DNA of 64,000 nt from Algoriphagus lutimaris. GTDB taxonomy: Bacteria; Bacteroidota; Bacteroidia; Cytophagales; Cyclobacteriaceae. The stretch lies in NCBI RefSeq assembly GCF_017051705.1, contig NZ_JAFIDJ010000001.1, positions 1-64,000 of the forward strand, given 5' to 3'. The notes under the pieces are model-generated. The model was not told the DNA's origin. It saw only the letters and a list, made by a program, of their open reading frames with translations, and did not search any database. The position numbers and the translations under genes are program-made. Positions 45,635 through 54,354 of this stretch are shown one piece after another; position 1 is the first letter of the stretch; every line of letters starts with the position of its first letter.

Positions 45635-46516
45635 ATGATCTTAATAGACGGTAAAAAAACATCTTCCGAAATCAAATCCGAAATTGCTGCGCGTGTCAGT
45701 GAAATTAAAGCTGAAGGAGGAAAAACTCCTCATTTGGCTGCGATCCTGGTAGGAAATGATGGCGCTAGCCAAACCTATGTAGGAGCAAAAGTAAAAGCTT
45801 GTGAAGAGTGCGGTTTCGATTCTACTCTGGTTCGATTGGAAGATACGGTATCTGAAGAAGAACTTTTGAAAGTAGTCGAGGATATCAATGAAAACCCATC
45901 CATTGACGGATTGATTGTACAATTGCCTTTGCCGAAACATATCTCTGTGGAGAAGGTAACTGATAAAATCAAACCAGAGAAAGATGTAGATGGGTTTACA
46001 CCAGCCAACGTAGGTAGAATGGCTTTGAACTGGCCTGCTTATGTCGCGGCTACTCCTTATGGAATCATTGAGTTATTGAAAAGATACGAGATCGAGACCT
46101 CAGGTAAGAATTGTGTGGTGATCGGAAGAAGTCATATCGTAGGTAGCCCTATGAGTATTTTGATGGCAAGAAACGGATACCCTGGCAATGCTACTGTCAC
46201 GTTGACTCACAGCCGCACCAAGAATCTGGAGGAGATTGCTAAGTCTGCCGATATCTTGATCGTTGCCTTAGGAAAGCCTCATTTTGTTACTGCTGATATG
46301 GTGAAGCCAGGAGCAGTAGTCATTGACGTGGGAATTCATAGAATTGAAGACAGCAGCAAAAAATCAGGATTTAGATTGGTAGGAGATGTAAAGTTTGATG
46401 AGGTGTCTGAGATTGCTTCCGCAATTACTCCAGTTCCTGGAGGGGTCGGCCCGATGACCATTGCTTCTTTACTTTACAATACCTTATTGGCAGCCGAGAA
46501 GAAAGTTTACGGGTAA
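45635..46516 (+). CDS. folD: methylenetetrahydrofolate dehydrogenase/cyclohydrolase FolD
   Basis: A 293-residue bifunctional enzyme that interconverts 5,10-methylene-, methenyl- and 10-formyl-tetrahydrofolate. The catalytic [11 protein letters not shown] segment holds Y48 and K52. QLPLPKHI, the Rossmann [10 protein letters not shown] and the C-terminal [12 protein letters not shown] signature are present. The frame extends upstream to an ATG at 45578, but those residues derive from the repeat array; the ATG at 45635 fits the family N terminus. Its 10-formyl product feeds purine synthesis and initiator tRNA. Confidence 0.95.
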   Translation: MILIDGKKTSSEIKSEIAARVSEIKAEGGKTPHLAAILVGNDGASQTYVGAKVKACEECGFDSTLVRLEDTVSEEELLKVVEDINENPSIDGLIVQLPLPKHISVEKVTDKIKPEKDVDGFTPANVGRMALNWPAYVAATPYGIIELLKRYEIETSGKNCVVIGRSHIVGSPMSILMARNGYPGNATVTLTHSRTKNLEEIAKSADILIVALGKPHFVTADMVKPGAVVIDVGIHRIEDSSKKSGFRLVGDVKFDEVSEIASAITPVPGGVGPMTIASLLYNTLLAAEKKVYG

Positions 46517-46552
46517 ACGATAAAAATAATTGGAAAAGCTTGAGGGAAGGGG

Positions 46553-46583
46553 TTGCTTTGAATAGGCAACATTTCTACTTTTG
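46553..46583 (+). promoter_or_regulatory. tRNA-Leu promoter
   Basis: TTG (46553-46555), 20 bases, then TACTTTTG (46576-46583), an exact -7 element. The mature tRNA begins 12 bases further on. This is a clear example of the Bacteroidota housekeeping promoter in the window. Confidence 0.6.
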
Positions 46584-46595
46584 CTGACCCTATCC

Positions 46596-46679
46596 GCGCA
46601 CGTGGTGAAACTGGTAGACACGCCATCTTGAGGGGGTGGTGCATTAAGTTGTGTGGAGGTTCGAATCCTCTCGTGCGCA
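46596..46679 (+). tRNA. tRNA-Leu (anticodon GAG)
   Basis: An 84-base class II tRNA. Acceptor stem GCGCACG (46596-46602) pairs with CGTGCGC (46672-46678). The anticodon stem CCATC/GGTGG encloses loop TTGAGGG with anticodon GAG at 46630-46632 (reads CTC/CTT). A long variable arm and the T loop GGTTCGAATCC are present. The discriminator base is A at 46679 and CCA is not encoded, so it must be added by a nucleotidyltransferase. Confidence 0.96.
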
Positions 46680-47047
46680 CTAAGAGCTCTGAAGTAATTC
46701 AGGGCTTTTTTTCTTTCTACTGCAGAGTCCGCAGAGTTATTCGCAGAGTGTGGTAATCTCATTTCCCAAAGTCTTGATTGCCACGTCGGCTTTAGAGAAT
46801 CCTAGCAATGACGGCACTAATGCCAGTCCCCTGGACTATGCATATACTGTAATCATGAGTTTGTCAAGGGATGAATATTCATATTTATATTAACCCTTTG
46901 CGCCTTCGCGGCTTTGGGGGAGGTTTAAAATTCGAAGGAGGGTGAAATTAAAAATGATCCTAAGAGCTCATTACATGTATTTTTTCCACCAATGGCCACT
47001 CATTTCCTCAATAAAATCCCTACTTTTTCGGGCTAACAAAATTTCCT
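46680..47047. other. gene-free stretch with decayed short repeats
   Basis: After the tRNA terminator there is no convincing gene for about 335 bases. The left part carries three GCAGAG units (GCAGAGTCCGCAGAGTTATTCGCAGAG, about 46722-46748). The right part carries CTTTGCGCCTTCGCGGCTTTG (about 46896-46916). These look like flanks of a decayed repeat cassette with nothing coding left between them. TACTTTTTC near 47030 may be a weak -7 element for the DsrE gene. Confidence 0.45.
46685..46713 (+). terminator. tRNA-Leu terminator
   Basis: AGCTCTGAA (46685-46693) pairs with TTCAGGGCT (46698-46706), with one G-T wobble, and runs into seven T residues. Confidence 0.7.
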
Positions 47048-47596
47048 ATGAATCAACTAATGAGAGCGGCACTTTTCTCTGCTGCGCTTTTGCTTATTAC
47101 CCAAGTTACATTTGCCCAATCAGAAGCTCAATTCCCTTTAGTTAAAGGTTATGGTGGGATTTATGAAGTTCCTGATGCGACGGAACGTCCGGATCCAAGT
47201 TTGGATTATAAAATCATCGTGGACTTATCTACAGGTGCGGATAACCCCAAAGAAATCAGCAGATGGGTAGATAATATTGCTCGATTAATGAACCTACATG
47301 GTTTAGCAGGTGTGAAGCAAGAACAGATGCATGTGAAAGTCGTGATTCATGGGGGAGCGATCTTTACTTCGATTACAGATGAAAACTATCAGTCTCGGTA
47401 TCAGGTAGATAATCCAAACCTAAAAGTATATCAAGCATTGAAGGATGCAGGCGTAGAATTCTATGTTTGCGGGCAGTCGATGAGAGCCCGTGGCCTTACC
47501 AAAAAGGATATTTGGCCAGGGATAGAAATAGCCCATTCAGCCTTGACCACTCTTACTACCTATGTCCCTCAGGGATATACAATGCTCAAATTTTAA
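47048..47596 (+). CDS. periplasmic DsrE/DsrF-like protein
   Basis: A 182-residue protein with a signal peptide (MNQLMRAALF to about TFAQ, residue 24) and a DsrE-like alpha/beta fold at about 52-180. The central VKVVIHGGAIF and VEFYVCGQSMRARG segments are family-typical, and the cysteine C141 sits at the position used for sulfur binding. Cytoplasmic DsrE proteins carry sulfur; exported versions are common in Bacteroidota but their role is not known. The hybrid kinase starts 37 bases later, so the two probably share a transcript. Confidence 0.85.
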   Translation: MNQLMRAALFSAALLLITQVTFAQSEAQFPLVKGYGGIYEVPDATERPDPSLDYKIIVDLSTGADNPKEISRWVDNIARLMNLHGLAGVKQEQMHVKVVIHGGAIFTSITDENYQSRYQVDNPNLKVYQALKDAGVEFYVCGQSMRARGLTKKDIWPGIEIAHSALTTLTTYVPQGYTMLKF

Positions 47597-47633
47597 ATAC
47601 TTGGAATAATTATTGGTAATTTTGGAGGGTAGA

Positions 47634-50171
47634 ATGAAAAAAGTCAATCCTCCTTCCAAGACCGCCAGAAAAGTCGTGATCGGATTTTTCTTTGCTGCCA
47701 TCTTTTTGATCGGTGTGGCAGGACTGACTTATTATACCCTAAATCGTCTGGTAGATACGGTAGCAGAATTGGCTCAGCCCAACCAGAAATTGAATTTACT
47801 GAGTGAGCTGCAGTCGGAGATTTTTCAGATTACCCAAATCGAACAGGTAGACCAAGGAGGTGATTTTAGGGTGCAGGATTCTACCATGAATTCCCTGAAT
47901 GCCAAACTCATTCAGTTAAATGAATGGGCTTCCGATACCTTGGAGGAATCCAATATCAGAAGTATCCGAGAAAATTTAATTGCCTTGGTAGTTGGGTACA
48001 AAGATCTGTACGAGGTAAAAAAGAATCTTGCCGATAGGAATTTTACCCAGGAAGCACTTCGAAAGGTAGAATTGGGGATTCGGCGGAGAGCAGCTGATGC
48101 AGAGACGGAACCTTTGATCACACTTCGTCCAAGAGATATCATCTTGGATGAATTGGAACAGCAAAACGCGACCCGACAAGAGCTTCCCAAGAATCAGGAG
48201 TTGCAAGTAGGTAGGGTATCGCCGGAGGAAATTTCTCGAGAGGAAGATAAATTGGTAAACTACCTTCGAAATCTTCAAAAGCAGAATACCCGCACCAATT
48301 CTACACAACCATTTACTATTGATAGCATCCTTTATAATATCAAAGGAGTCATCAGCAGGATTTATAGAGAAGAATCTTACCAAAGACAAAAGTTGGCTAC
48401 GCTGGAGGCAGATCTTTCCCAAAAGCAAAGTGAAATCGTCGGAACCATTCAGGAATTGCTGGTCACCTTACAAAGAAGGACAATTGAAGAATCCAATGAT
48501 CAAAACAATGCTGCTTATGGGCTTGCCAATGATGTGACTTATTTTTTAGTGCTGGTGGTAGTTCTGGCAGTGTTAGCTTCAGCTTTATTGGTGTATTCGA
48601 TTTTGAAAGAGATTCGACTCAATAGAAAGTACCAAGAAAACCTATTGATTTCCCAGCAAAAAGCAGAACAGTTGGCTAAATCCAAGCAGGAATTTTTGGC
48701 AAACATGAGTCATGAGATTCGTAATCCTTTGCATGTGATCCAAGGATATCAATCTGTATTGGAAAAATCGGAATTGGATTCTGCCCAGCAATCTTATTTG
48801 AGAATGATAGGTTTTGCTTCCCAGACTTTGATGGAAATTGTGGACGATGTCCTTGATTTTTCTAAGCTAGAGGCAGGAAAGTTAAAATTGGAATACACGG
48901 CTTTTGATCCGGTAAGATTATTTAGTGCTCTTCAAAAATTCTATGAGCTTCAAGCAACTGAGAAAAAGCTGGGCTTTTATTGGTCTTTAAAGCTACCTGA
49001 AGATAAATGGTTGGAGGGAGACCAACTTCGATTGAAGCAAATCTTGAATAACCTCTTGTCAAATGCCTTTAAGTTTACCCAAGCAGGTTCGATTCATGTA
49101 GCTGTAGAATGGTCAGAAAATCAGCTAGTTGTGGAGATAAGGGACACTGGGATAGGGATGAGTAAAGAAGTGCTGGAAAAAGTCTTCTTAGAGTTTGATC
49201 AGGCGGATAACTCAATTTCCAGAAAATTTGGGGGTACTGGACTCGGATTGGCAATCGTACATCGATTGGTGATGTTGATGAATGGTGAAATTGATACCCA
49301 GAGTGAAGAGGGAGTTGGAACCAATATCAAGATCTCTTTGCCTATGGAAACTACCCCAGCTCAAGAATCTGAAGTTGACCAGGAGGAACTTAATTACATT
49401 GACCTGGAAGGGAAAAATGTTTTATTGGTTGATGACGATAAAGTGGGGCTTCGGTATTTGGAAACTATCTTTTCCTACTTTGGAGCCAATGTGATTGCCT
49501 ACCCTGGAGGAGCCACTTTTAGAGATGAATTTGAAGAGATTGATATTGATTTGGCGATCATTGATATTCAGATGCCAGAATTTTCCGGATTTGATGTTGT
49601 GAAATCCTTAAGATCTATTGCTGCTTATCAAACGCTTCCGATTTTAGCAATGACAGCCAATGTTTTTGTGGAGGAAAAGGAAAAAATGATGAGAGAGGGT
49701 TTCAATGAGCTGTTATTCAAACCATTTCAAGAAAGAGCATTGGTAGCTTGTTTGAGTAGAGTATTCCCTGACCGTGCTACTAAAGGGCAACCTATCAATC
49801 CGGAACCGAATGCTGATAAGCATGATCATTTTGACCTAAAAGATATGAGAAGGTTCTGCATGGGAGATGAGGACCTCTTGATGGATATCTTGAAGGATTT
49901 GATCAAGGATACTCAAAATGACATGACCAAACTGAAGAAAGCAAGGTTAAATGATCGTTGGGATCAGGTTTTGGAAATATGCCACCAATTGGGAAGTAGG
50001 CTTGGTCAAATTAAAAGCCCAAGTGGGGAATTAGCCAGGAAGGTAGAAAATAGCCTGAAACTGGGTACCCATAATGGAATGGAAGATGTGCTTAATCTCT
50101 TGGATATTGAAGTGAAAAACCTGTTGGCAGCTCTCTCAGATTTGGTGTATGCTCCAGAGAGCTATTCTTAA
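47634..50171 (+). CDS. hybrid histidine kinase with receiver and HPt domains
   Basis: An 845-residue membrane kinase. A first helix at about 12-35, a large periplasmic helical sensor region (about 36-295), and a second helix (about 300-322) lead to a HisKA domain with H360 in MSHEIRNP, an ATPase domain (DTGIGMS, GGTGLGLAIVH), a receiver with D644 in AIIDIQMPE, and a C-terminal HPt domain with H784 in ICHQLGSRL. The full phosphorelay is thus on one chain. A TTG at 47613 is in frame but the ATG at 47634 follows a GGAGGG site. It ends head-on with the NtrC-type regulator 17 bases away, a plausible partner. Confidence 0.93.
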   Translation: MKKVNPPSKTARKVVIGFFFAAIFLIGVAGLTYYTLNRLVDTVAELAQPNQKLNLLSELQSEIFQITQIEQVDQGGDFRVQDSTMNSLNAKLIQLNEWASDTLEESNIRSIRENLIALVVGYKDLYEVKKNLADRNFTQEALRKVELGIRRRAADAETEPLITLRPRDIILDELEQQNATRQELPKNQELQVGRVSPEEISREEDKLVNYLRNLQKQNTRTNSTQPFTIDSILYNIKGVISRIYREESYQRQKLATLEADLSQKQSEIVGTIQELLVTLQRRTIEESNDQNNAAYGLANDVTYFLVLVVVLAVLASALLVYSILKEIRLNRKYQENLLISQQKAEQLAKSKQEFLANMSHEIRNPLHVIQGYQSVLEKSELDSAQQSYLRMIGFASQTLMEIVDDVLDFSKLEAGKLKLEYTAFDPVRLFSALQKFYELQATEKKLGFYWSLKLPEDKWLEGDQLRLKQILNNLLSNAFKFTQAGSIHVAVEWSENQLVVEIRDTGIGMSKEVLEKVFLEFDQADNSISRKFGGTGLGLAIVHRLVMLMNGEIDTQSEEGVGTNIKISLPMETTPAQESEVDQEELNYIDLEGKNVLLVDDDKVGLRYLETIFSYFGANVIAYPGGATFRDEFEEIDIDLAIIDIQMPEFSGFDVVKSLRSIAAYQTLPILAMTANVFVEEKEKMMREGFNELLFKPFQERALVACLSRVFPDRATKGQPINPEPNADKHDHFDLKDMRRFCMGDEDLLMDILKDLIKDTQNDMTKLKKARLNDRWDQVLEICHQLGSRLGQIKSPSGELARKVENSLKLGTHNGMEDVLNLLDIEVKNLLAALSDLVYAPESYS

Positions 50172-50188
50172 ATAAGTTTGTTTATTAC

Positions 50189-51589
50189 TTAATCCAACCC
50201 GTACTTTTCCATTTTACTATACAAAGTCTTTCGGTCCATGTTTAGAATCCTGGCGGTTTTGGATTTATTGAATTTCGTATCGTTGAGGACTTTTTGAATC
50301 AATTCCTTTTCCTGCTCGATCCACTTGGATTTATAATCTTTGGGTGAGGGCAATTCATTTCCCATGGAGGAGGCTCCTCCCGACATGGAACTGGGAGAAG
50401 ATTGAAGGGAAGGTTCGTACAAATCCGCAGGTAGCGCATCTTTTTCCACTAATCCTCCAGCAGTAAGCAACACGGCTCTTTTGATGATATTTCGTAATTC
50501 TCTTAAGTTTCCTGGCCAATCATAAGCTAAGAAAATCTCCCAAACTTCAGGAGTGAACCCACTGACAGATTTATTGAGTCGAGCATTACTTTCTTCTAAG
50601 AATTGCTGAGAGAAATCCTCCAAATCTTCTTTTCTTCTTCTTAGAGGGATCGCATGAAGCGTGAATTCATTCAGTCTATGATACAAGTCCTCTCTAAAAT
50701 GTCCATCCCCAGATTGCAGAATTAGGTTGTCATTAGTTGCTGCAATAATTCGGACATCTATTTGAATTTCCTTATTGCCTCCGATTTTACGGATAGTCCT
50801 TTCCTGAATGGCACGTAATAGCTGAATCTGAACCTCATAACTCAAGTTTCCTATTTCATCCAGGAAGATGGTTCCTCCATTTGCAGACTCAAAATGTCCC
50901 GTTTTATGTTCTAGTGCACCTGTAAAAGCACCTTTTACGTGGCCAAATAGTTCACTTCCTGCAAGTTCTCTTGGTAGGGCTCCGCAATCAATAGCGATGA
51001 AAGGTCCGTCTTTTCTGGTGGATAGCTCATGAATTCTACGAGAGACGAACTCTTTCCCTGTTCCTGTTTCACCCAATACTAATACACTTAAATCGGTGGG
51101 AGCTACCAATTGAATGTGCTTTTCCAATTTTTCTGCCTCAGCAGAACTTCCTATTACATAGCTCCCCTTGGATACCTTGGGTTCCGTACTTTTTTGTGGA
51201 GAAGAAGATATTTTTGGTGCTTCATTCTCCTTTACGGAAAGAGACTCTTTTACCGTTGCCAATAACTCATCCGGATTGATCGGTTTGGTGATATACTCAA
51301 ATGCACCAAGCTTCATGGCTTTGATGGCAATGCGTATGTCTGAATAGTGTGTGATGAGGATTACTTGGGTCTGGGGAAATTTGGACTTGGTCCATTGGAG
51401 TAGTTCCATACCTGTACCATCAGGCAGGCGGAAATCAGCTATGATCAAATCAAAGCTATTGGAGCTCATTATCTGCTGAGCATCTTTTACTTTGATGCAG
51501 GTTTGAACAGCGTATCCGTTTTTCTCCAAAAAGGTTTTTACTATTCTTGAGTAAGTCAGGTCGTCTTCGACTAATAAGATCTGCTTCAT
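50189..51589 (-). CDS. NtrC-family sigma-54 activator (response regulator)
   Basis: A 466-residue regulator. The receiver domain (1-120, D52 in IIADFRLPDG) is followed by an AAA+ domain with Walker A GETGTGKE, the sigma-54 contact motif GAFTGA, GGTIFLDEIG, the RREDL/arginine finger region and WPGNLREL. A Fis-type helix-turn-helix lies at the C terminus (FNKSKTARILNMDRKTLY). The frame extends to 51646, but the ATG at 51589 fits the receiver start. It must act with sigma-54; a matching promoter lies in front of the neighbouring secreted-protein gene. Confidence 0.95.
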   Translation of the reverse strand: MKQILLVEDDLTYSRIVKTFLEKNGYAVQTCIKVKDAQQIMSSNSFDLIIADFRLPDGTGMELLQWTKSKFPQTQVILITHYSDIRIAIKAMKLGAFEYITKPINPDELLATVKESLSVKENEAPKISSSPQKSTEPKVSKGSYVIGSSAEAEKLEKHIQLVAPTDLSVLVLGETGTGKEFVSRRIHELSTRKDGPFIAIDCGALPRELAGSELFGHVKGAFTGALEHKTGHFESANGGTIFLDEIGNLSYEVQIQLLRAIQERTIRKIGGNKEIQIDVRIIAATNDNLILQSGDGHFREDLYHRLNEFTLHAIPLRRRKEDLEDFSQQFLEESNARLNKSVSGFTPEVWEIFLAYDWPGNLRELRNIIKRAVLLTAGGLVEKDALPADLYEPSLQSSPSSMSGGASSMGNELPSPKDYKSKWIEQEKELIQKVLNDTKFNKSKTARILNMDRKTLYSKMEKYGLD

Positions 51590-51622
51590 GAAATTATTAT
51601 CATTGAATAATTCTAAATTACG

Positions 51623-51657
51623 AAAAAAGCATCGAGCAAAGTGCACGATGCTTTTTT
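51623..51657 (-). terminator. terminator of the PepSY-like gene
   Basis: AAAAAAGCATCG (51623-51634) is perfectly complementary to CGATGCTTTTTT (51646-51657). On the minus strand the hairpin ends in six T residues. It isolates the small secreted-protein gene from the NtrC-type gene. Confidence 0.8.
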
Positions 51658-51677
51658 AATATAAGGAGATTGAGCAA

Positions 51678-51995
51678 CTAGCCTTTTATTTCATTCCCCT
51701 CTTGGTCATATTTCTTAGTTACCTTTTCATCGGTTCCGCCGTCAAATACGACCTCAAAGTGGAAGGTTCCATCGAGCTGGGTGATTTGGAATGCTTCATC
51801 TATAGGCAAAGATTTAACCAAATTATCTTCAGCGATAGAAGTTTTCACTGCTTCGGGCAATGATTCAGCTTCGATTTTCATTTTGTCTTGTTGAACCGAA
51901 ACAGATTTTGGGTTTAAGCTTTCTAGGGTCATTAGTGGAGTAGCCATTGCAGCTCCAGTAAATAACATTGTGGACACTAAAATCAGAGTTTTCAT
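51678..51995 (-). CDS. small secreted protein, PepSY-like
   Basis: A 105-residue protein with a signal peptide (MKTLILVSTMLFTGAAMA, cleaved near 18) and a small alpha/beta domain: LPEAVKTSIAE helix, then FHFEVVFDGG and KKYDQEGNEIKG strands. This resembles PepSY-like (BLIP-like) periplasmic proteins of Bacteroidota. The frame is open further upstream to 52052, but the ATG at 51995 starts the signal peptide. A sigma-54-type promoter lies 93 bases upstream and an NtrC-family gene lies downstream, so it may be that regulator's main target. Function unknown. Confidence 0.75.
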   Translation of the reverse strand: MKTLILVSTMLFTGAAMATPLMTLESLNPKSVSVQQDKMKIEAESLPEAVKTSIAEDNLVKSLPIDEAFQITQLDGTFHFEVVFDGGTDEKVTKKYDQEGNEIKG

Positions 51996-52087
51996 AATGC
52001 TATTTGGTTTAGTTAGATAATAGTAAACTAGTTGGAATCCGGACTCCTTCATTCGTAATGATCATTTTCGAACTGTAAATAGTAGAT

Positions 52088-52102
52088 GCGAAGCCTGTGC
52101 CA
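52088..52102 (-). promoter_or_regulatory. sigma-54 (-24/-12) promoter
   Basis: On the minus strand TGGCACAGGCTTCGC matches the consensus TGGCAC-N5-TTGC with one mismatch, and keeps the invariant GG-N10-GC spacing. Transcription would start near 52077, about 80 bases before the ATG of the PepSY-like gene at 51995. Confidence 0.6.
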
Positions 52103-52204
52103 ACCGCCTAAACTTCTCCTAAAGCAACTTTTTTGAGATAGATCAAAAATAATTTTGGGGAAAAGTCCCTCAGTTTGTACTTAATAAGCCAAAAAATCAC
52201 CCTT

Positions 52205-52256
52205 GAATAGTGGCTATTTCATCTAAATCGGCGATTTGTAAGAAATAGGGCTATTC
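52205..52256. promoter_or_regulatory. 52-bp dyad, candidate activator-binding region
   Basis: Outer arms GAATAGTGGCTATTTC (52205-52220) and GAAATAGGGCTATTC (52242-52256) are imperfect inverted repeats. Each also contains AATAG/CTATT as its own small dyad. The centre AAATCG-G-CGATTT (52225-52237) is a perfect palindrome. The whole lies about 100-170 bases upstream of the sigma-54 promoter, the normal range for NtrC-type enhancer sites. Confidence 0.5.
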
Positions 52257-52314
52257 ACAAAATTTAAAATCATGAAATAGAACTTTTTTGAAGAAAAATT
52301 CTTTTAAAAACTAG

Positions 52315-52322
52315 TAACTTTG
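52315..52322 (+). promoter_or_regulatory. -7 element of the PurF-type gene
   Basis: TAACTTTG, an exact TAnnTTTG match, 30 bases before the ATG at 52353. A TTTG at 52287-52290 is 24 bases upstream, somewhat too far for an ideal -33 box. Confidence 0.45.
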
Positions 52323-52352
52323 AATCATCAAAAATAACATTCGCCAGAATCC

Positions 52353-54236
52353 ATGAGTGACGCCATCAAACACGAATGCGGCATAGCAATGATAAGGCTA
52401 CGCAAACCTGTTCAATACTATATCGATAAGTACGGAACGGCAGCCTACGCAGCAAACAGGCTTTATGTCTTAATGCAAAAGCAAATCAATCGAGGTCAAG
52501 ATGGCGCAGGTGTCGCCAACATTAAAATTGGTACTGACCCCGGAACAAGGTATATCAGTAGATATCGTTCGATTGAGCCATCAGCAGTCAATTATATTTT
52601 TGACAAAATCAACAAGAAGTACAAGAAAGCCAAGAAGTTAGGAGGGCATGATGCTTTGACAGATGCCGATTGGTTGAAAGAAAATATTGCCTTTACAGGT
52701 GAAGTTTGGTTGGGACATCTTCGTTATGGAACGCATGGTGAAAACAGCATTGAAACTTGCCATCCATTCTTGAAGCAAAATAACTGGAGAAGTCGTAACC
52801 TAGTGATGGCCGGTAACTTCAACATGACGAATGTGGAGGAATTGTTCAGCAAACTGGTTCAGCTTGGACAGCATCCAAAAGAGAAGACAGATACAGTAAC
52901 CGTGATGGAGAAAATTGGTCACTTTCTTGATGAGGAAAACCAACGCATCTTCGATAAATATAAGCACCAATATTCCAATGAGCAGATCACGAATGTGATT
53001 GAAAATGAATTGGACGTAGCTAGGATTTTAAGAAGGTCCTGTAGAGACTTTGACGGAGGATATACCATGGCCGGCATGATAGGGAATGGTTCTTCTTTTG
53101 TAGTTCGTGACCCTTCTGGAATCCGTCCTGCTTATTATTATGCAGATGAGGAAGTGGTAGTAGTAGCTTCCGAAAAGCCAGCAATCAAATCGGCCTTCAA
53201 TATTGATTTTAATGCAATCCAAGAGATCAAACCAGGACATGCATTGGTGATCAATAAAGATGGGTCTTATGCTGAATCAGAAATCCTTCCTGCCAGAGAA
53301 AAGAAGTCTTGTAGTTTTGAACGTATTTACTTCTCTAGAGGAACAGATCCAGCAATCTACCAGGAGCGGAAAGATTTGGGTAAGGCCCTAATCCCCCAGA
53401 TCTTGAAAGCCATTGATTTCGATCTAAAAAATACCGTGTTTTCCTATATCCCAAATACGGCTGAAACGGCCTTTTTGGGAATGATTGAAGGTTTAGAAGA
53501 TTACTTAAGCGCGAAAAGACGTGAGGTATTTCTAGAAGGAAAACCACATATGGGCGAGCTCGATGAGTTGCTTAATTTCCGCCCAAGAGTAGAAAAGTTG
53601 GTGAGTAAGGACGTGAAGTTAAGGACTTTCATTACCAATGACGATGATCGTGATACTATGGTGGCTAATGTATATGATACTACTTTTGAGGTAGTAAATT
53701 CAGGCATTGACTCCTTGGTGGTGATTGATGATAGTATTGTAAGAGGCACTACCTTGGAGAAAAGTATTTTGACCACCTTGGATAAATTAAATCCTAAAAG
53801 AATCATCATCGTTTCTTCTGCTCCCCAAATAAGATTCCCTGATTGTTATGGAATTGATATGTCAAGAATGAAGGAATTCATAGCCTTCAGAGCTGCATTG
53901 GCTTTACTAAAAGAGAGGGGGATGGAGTCTGTTTTGGATAGAATCCACGAGTCCTGCTTGAATGAGCCAAATTCCTATGAAAACTTTGTGAAGGATGTTT
54001 ATAACTCTTTTACAGACGATGAGATTTCTGATAAAGTAGCCCAGATTGTGGCGGGAGATAATATCAAAGCTGAAGTAAAAGTGATTTTCCAAACAGTGGA
54101 GAACCTTCATAAATGTATTCCAAAACATACCGGAGACTGGTATTTTACTGGAAATTATCCAACTACAGGAGGAACAAGAGTGGTAAATAGATCATTTGCC
54201 AACTATATGGAAGGTAAAACAGTAAGAGCTTATTAA
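52353..54236 (+). CDS. purF: PurF-type amidophosphoribosyltransferase
   Basis: A 627-residue enzyme of the glutamine PRPP amidotransferase type (first committed step of purine synthesis: PRPP plus glutamine to phosphoribosylamine). The nucleophile C9 in HECGIAMI follows an eight-residue propeptide. The N-terminal glutaminase region has INRGQDGAGVA, LGHLRYGTHG and MAGNFNMTN. The PRPP site SLVVIDDSIVRGTT lies at about 465-480. It is 100-150 residues longer than classical PurF, with extra segments in the glutaminase and C-terminal parts. Bacteroidota often have this long form beside a normal PurF, so it may be the paralogue rather than the sole purine enzyme. It has its own promoter and terminator. 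Confidence 0.85.
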   Translation: MSDAIKHECGIAMIRLRKPVQYYIDKYGTAAYAANRLYVLMQKQINRGQDGAGVANIKIGTDPGTRYISRYRSIEPSAVNYIFDKINKKYKKAKKLGGHDALTDADWLKENIAFTGEVWLGHLRYGTHGENSIETCHPFLKQNNWRSRNLVMAGNFNMTNVEELFSKLVQLGQHPKEKTDTVTVMEKIGHFLDEENQRIFDKYKHQYSNEQITNVIENELDVARILRRSCRDFDGGYTMAGMIGNGSSFVVRDPSGIRPAYYYADEEVVVVASEKPAIKSAFNIDFNAIQEIKPGHALVINKDGSYAESEILPAREKKSCSFERIYFSRGTDPAIYQERKDLGKALIPQILKAIDFDLKNTVFSYIPNTAETAFLGMIEGLEDYLSAKRREVFLEGKPHMGELDELLNFRPRVEKLVSKDVKLRTFITNDDDRDTMVANVYDTTFEVVNSGIDSLVVIDDSIVRGTTLEKSILTTLDKLNPKRIIIVSSAPQIRFPDCYGIDMSRMKEFIAFRAALALLKERGMESVLDRIHESCLNEPNSYENFVKDVYNSFTDDEISDKVAQIVAGDNIKAEVKVIFQTVENLHKCIPKHTGDWYFTGNYPTTGGTRVVNRSFANYMEGKTVRAY

Positions 54237-54266
54237 TTCATTTAAAGAATTGATAAAAATATTGAT

Positions 54267-54298
54267 AGGCACAAGGAATATTCCTTGTGCCTTTTTCT
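54267..54298 (+). terminator. terminator behind the PurF-type gene
   Basis: AGGCACAAGGAA (54267-54278) is perfectly complementary to TTCCTTGTGCCT (54281-54292) and is followed by TTTTCTTT. Confidence 0.85.
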
Positions 54299-54354
54299 TT
54301 AATAATCTTAGCGATCAATAAATTAGTGTTTTGAAACAAAACAGATTCATCGAA

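Larger units (their letters stand above)
51996..52352. other. divergent regulatory region with no gene
   Basis: Between the PepSY-like gene (minus) and the PurF-type gene (plus). From left to right it contains the leader of the PepSY-like gene, a sigma-54 promoter on the minus strand (52088-52102), a 52-bp dyad (52205-52256), and a TAACTTTG -7 element for the plus-strand gene (52315-52322). No reading frame of note. Confidence 0.6.

Noticed and set aside
46484-46762. Minus-strand frame across the tRNA-Leu gene
   Set aside because: It covers the tRNA and its terminator, so coding is not credible.
46942-47145. Open frame overlapping the DsrE gene
   Set aside because: It lies in another frame over the signal peptide region of the DsrE gene and has no protein-like pattern.
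47976-48428. 150-codon minus-strand frame inside the hybrid kinase
   Set aside because: Antisense shadow of the kinase sensor region; the plus-strand frame has clear domains.
52205-52256. Terminator reading of the 52-bp dyad
   Set aside because: No T run follows on either strand and no gene ends nearby; its position fits a regulatory site better.
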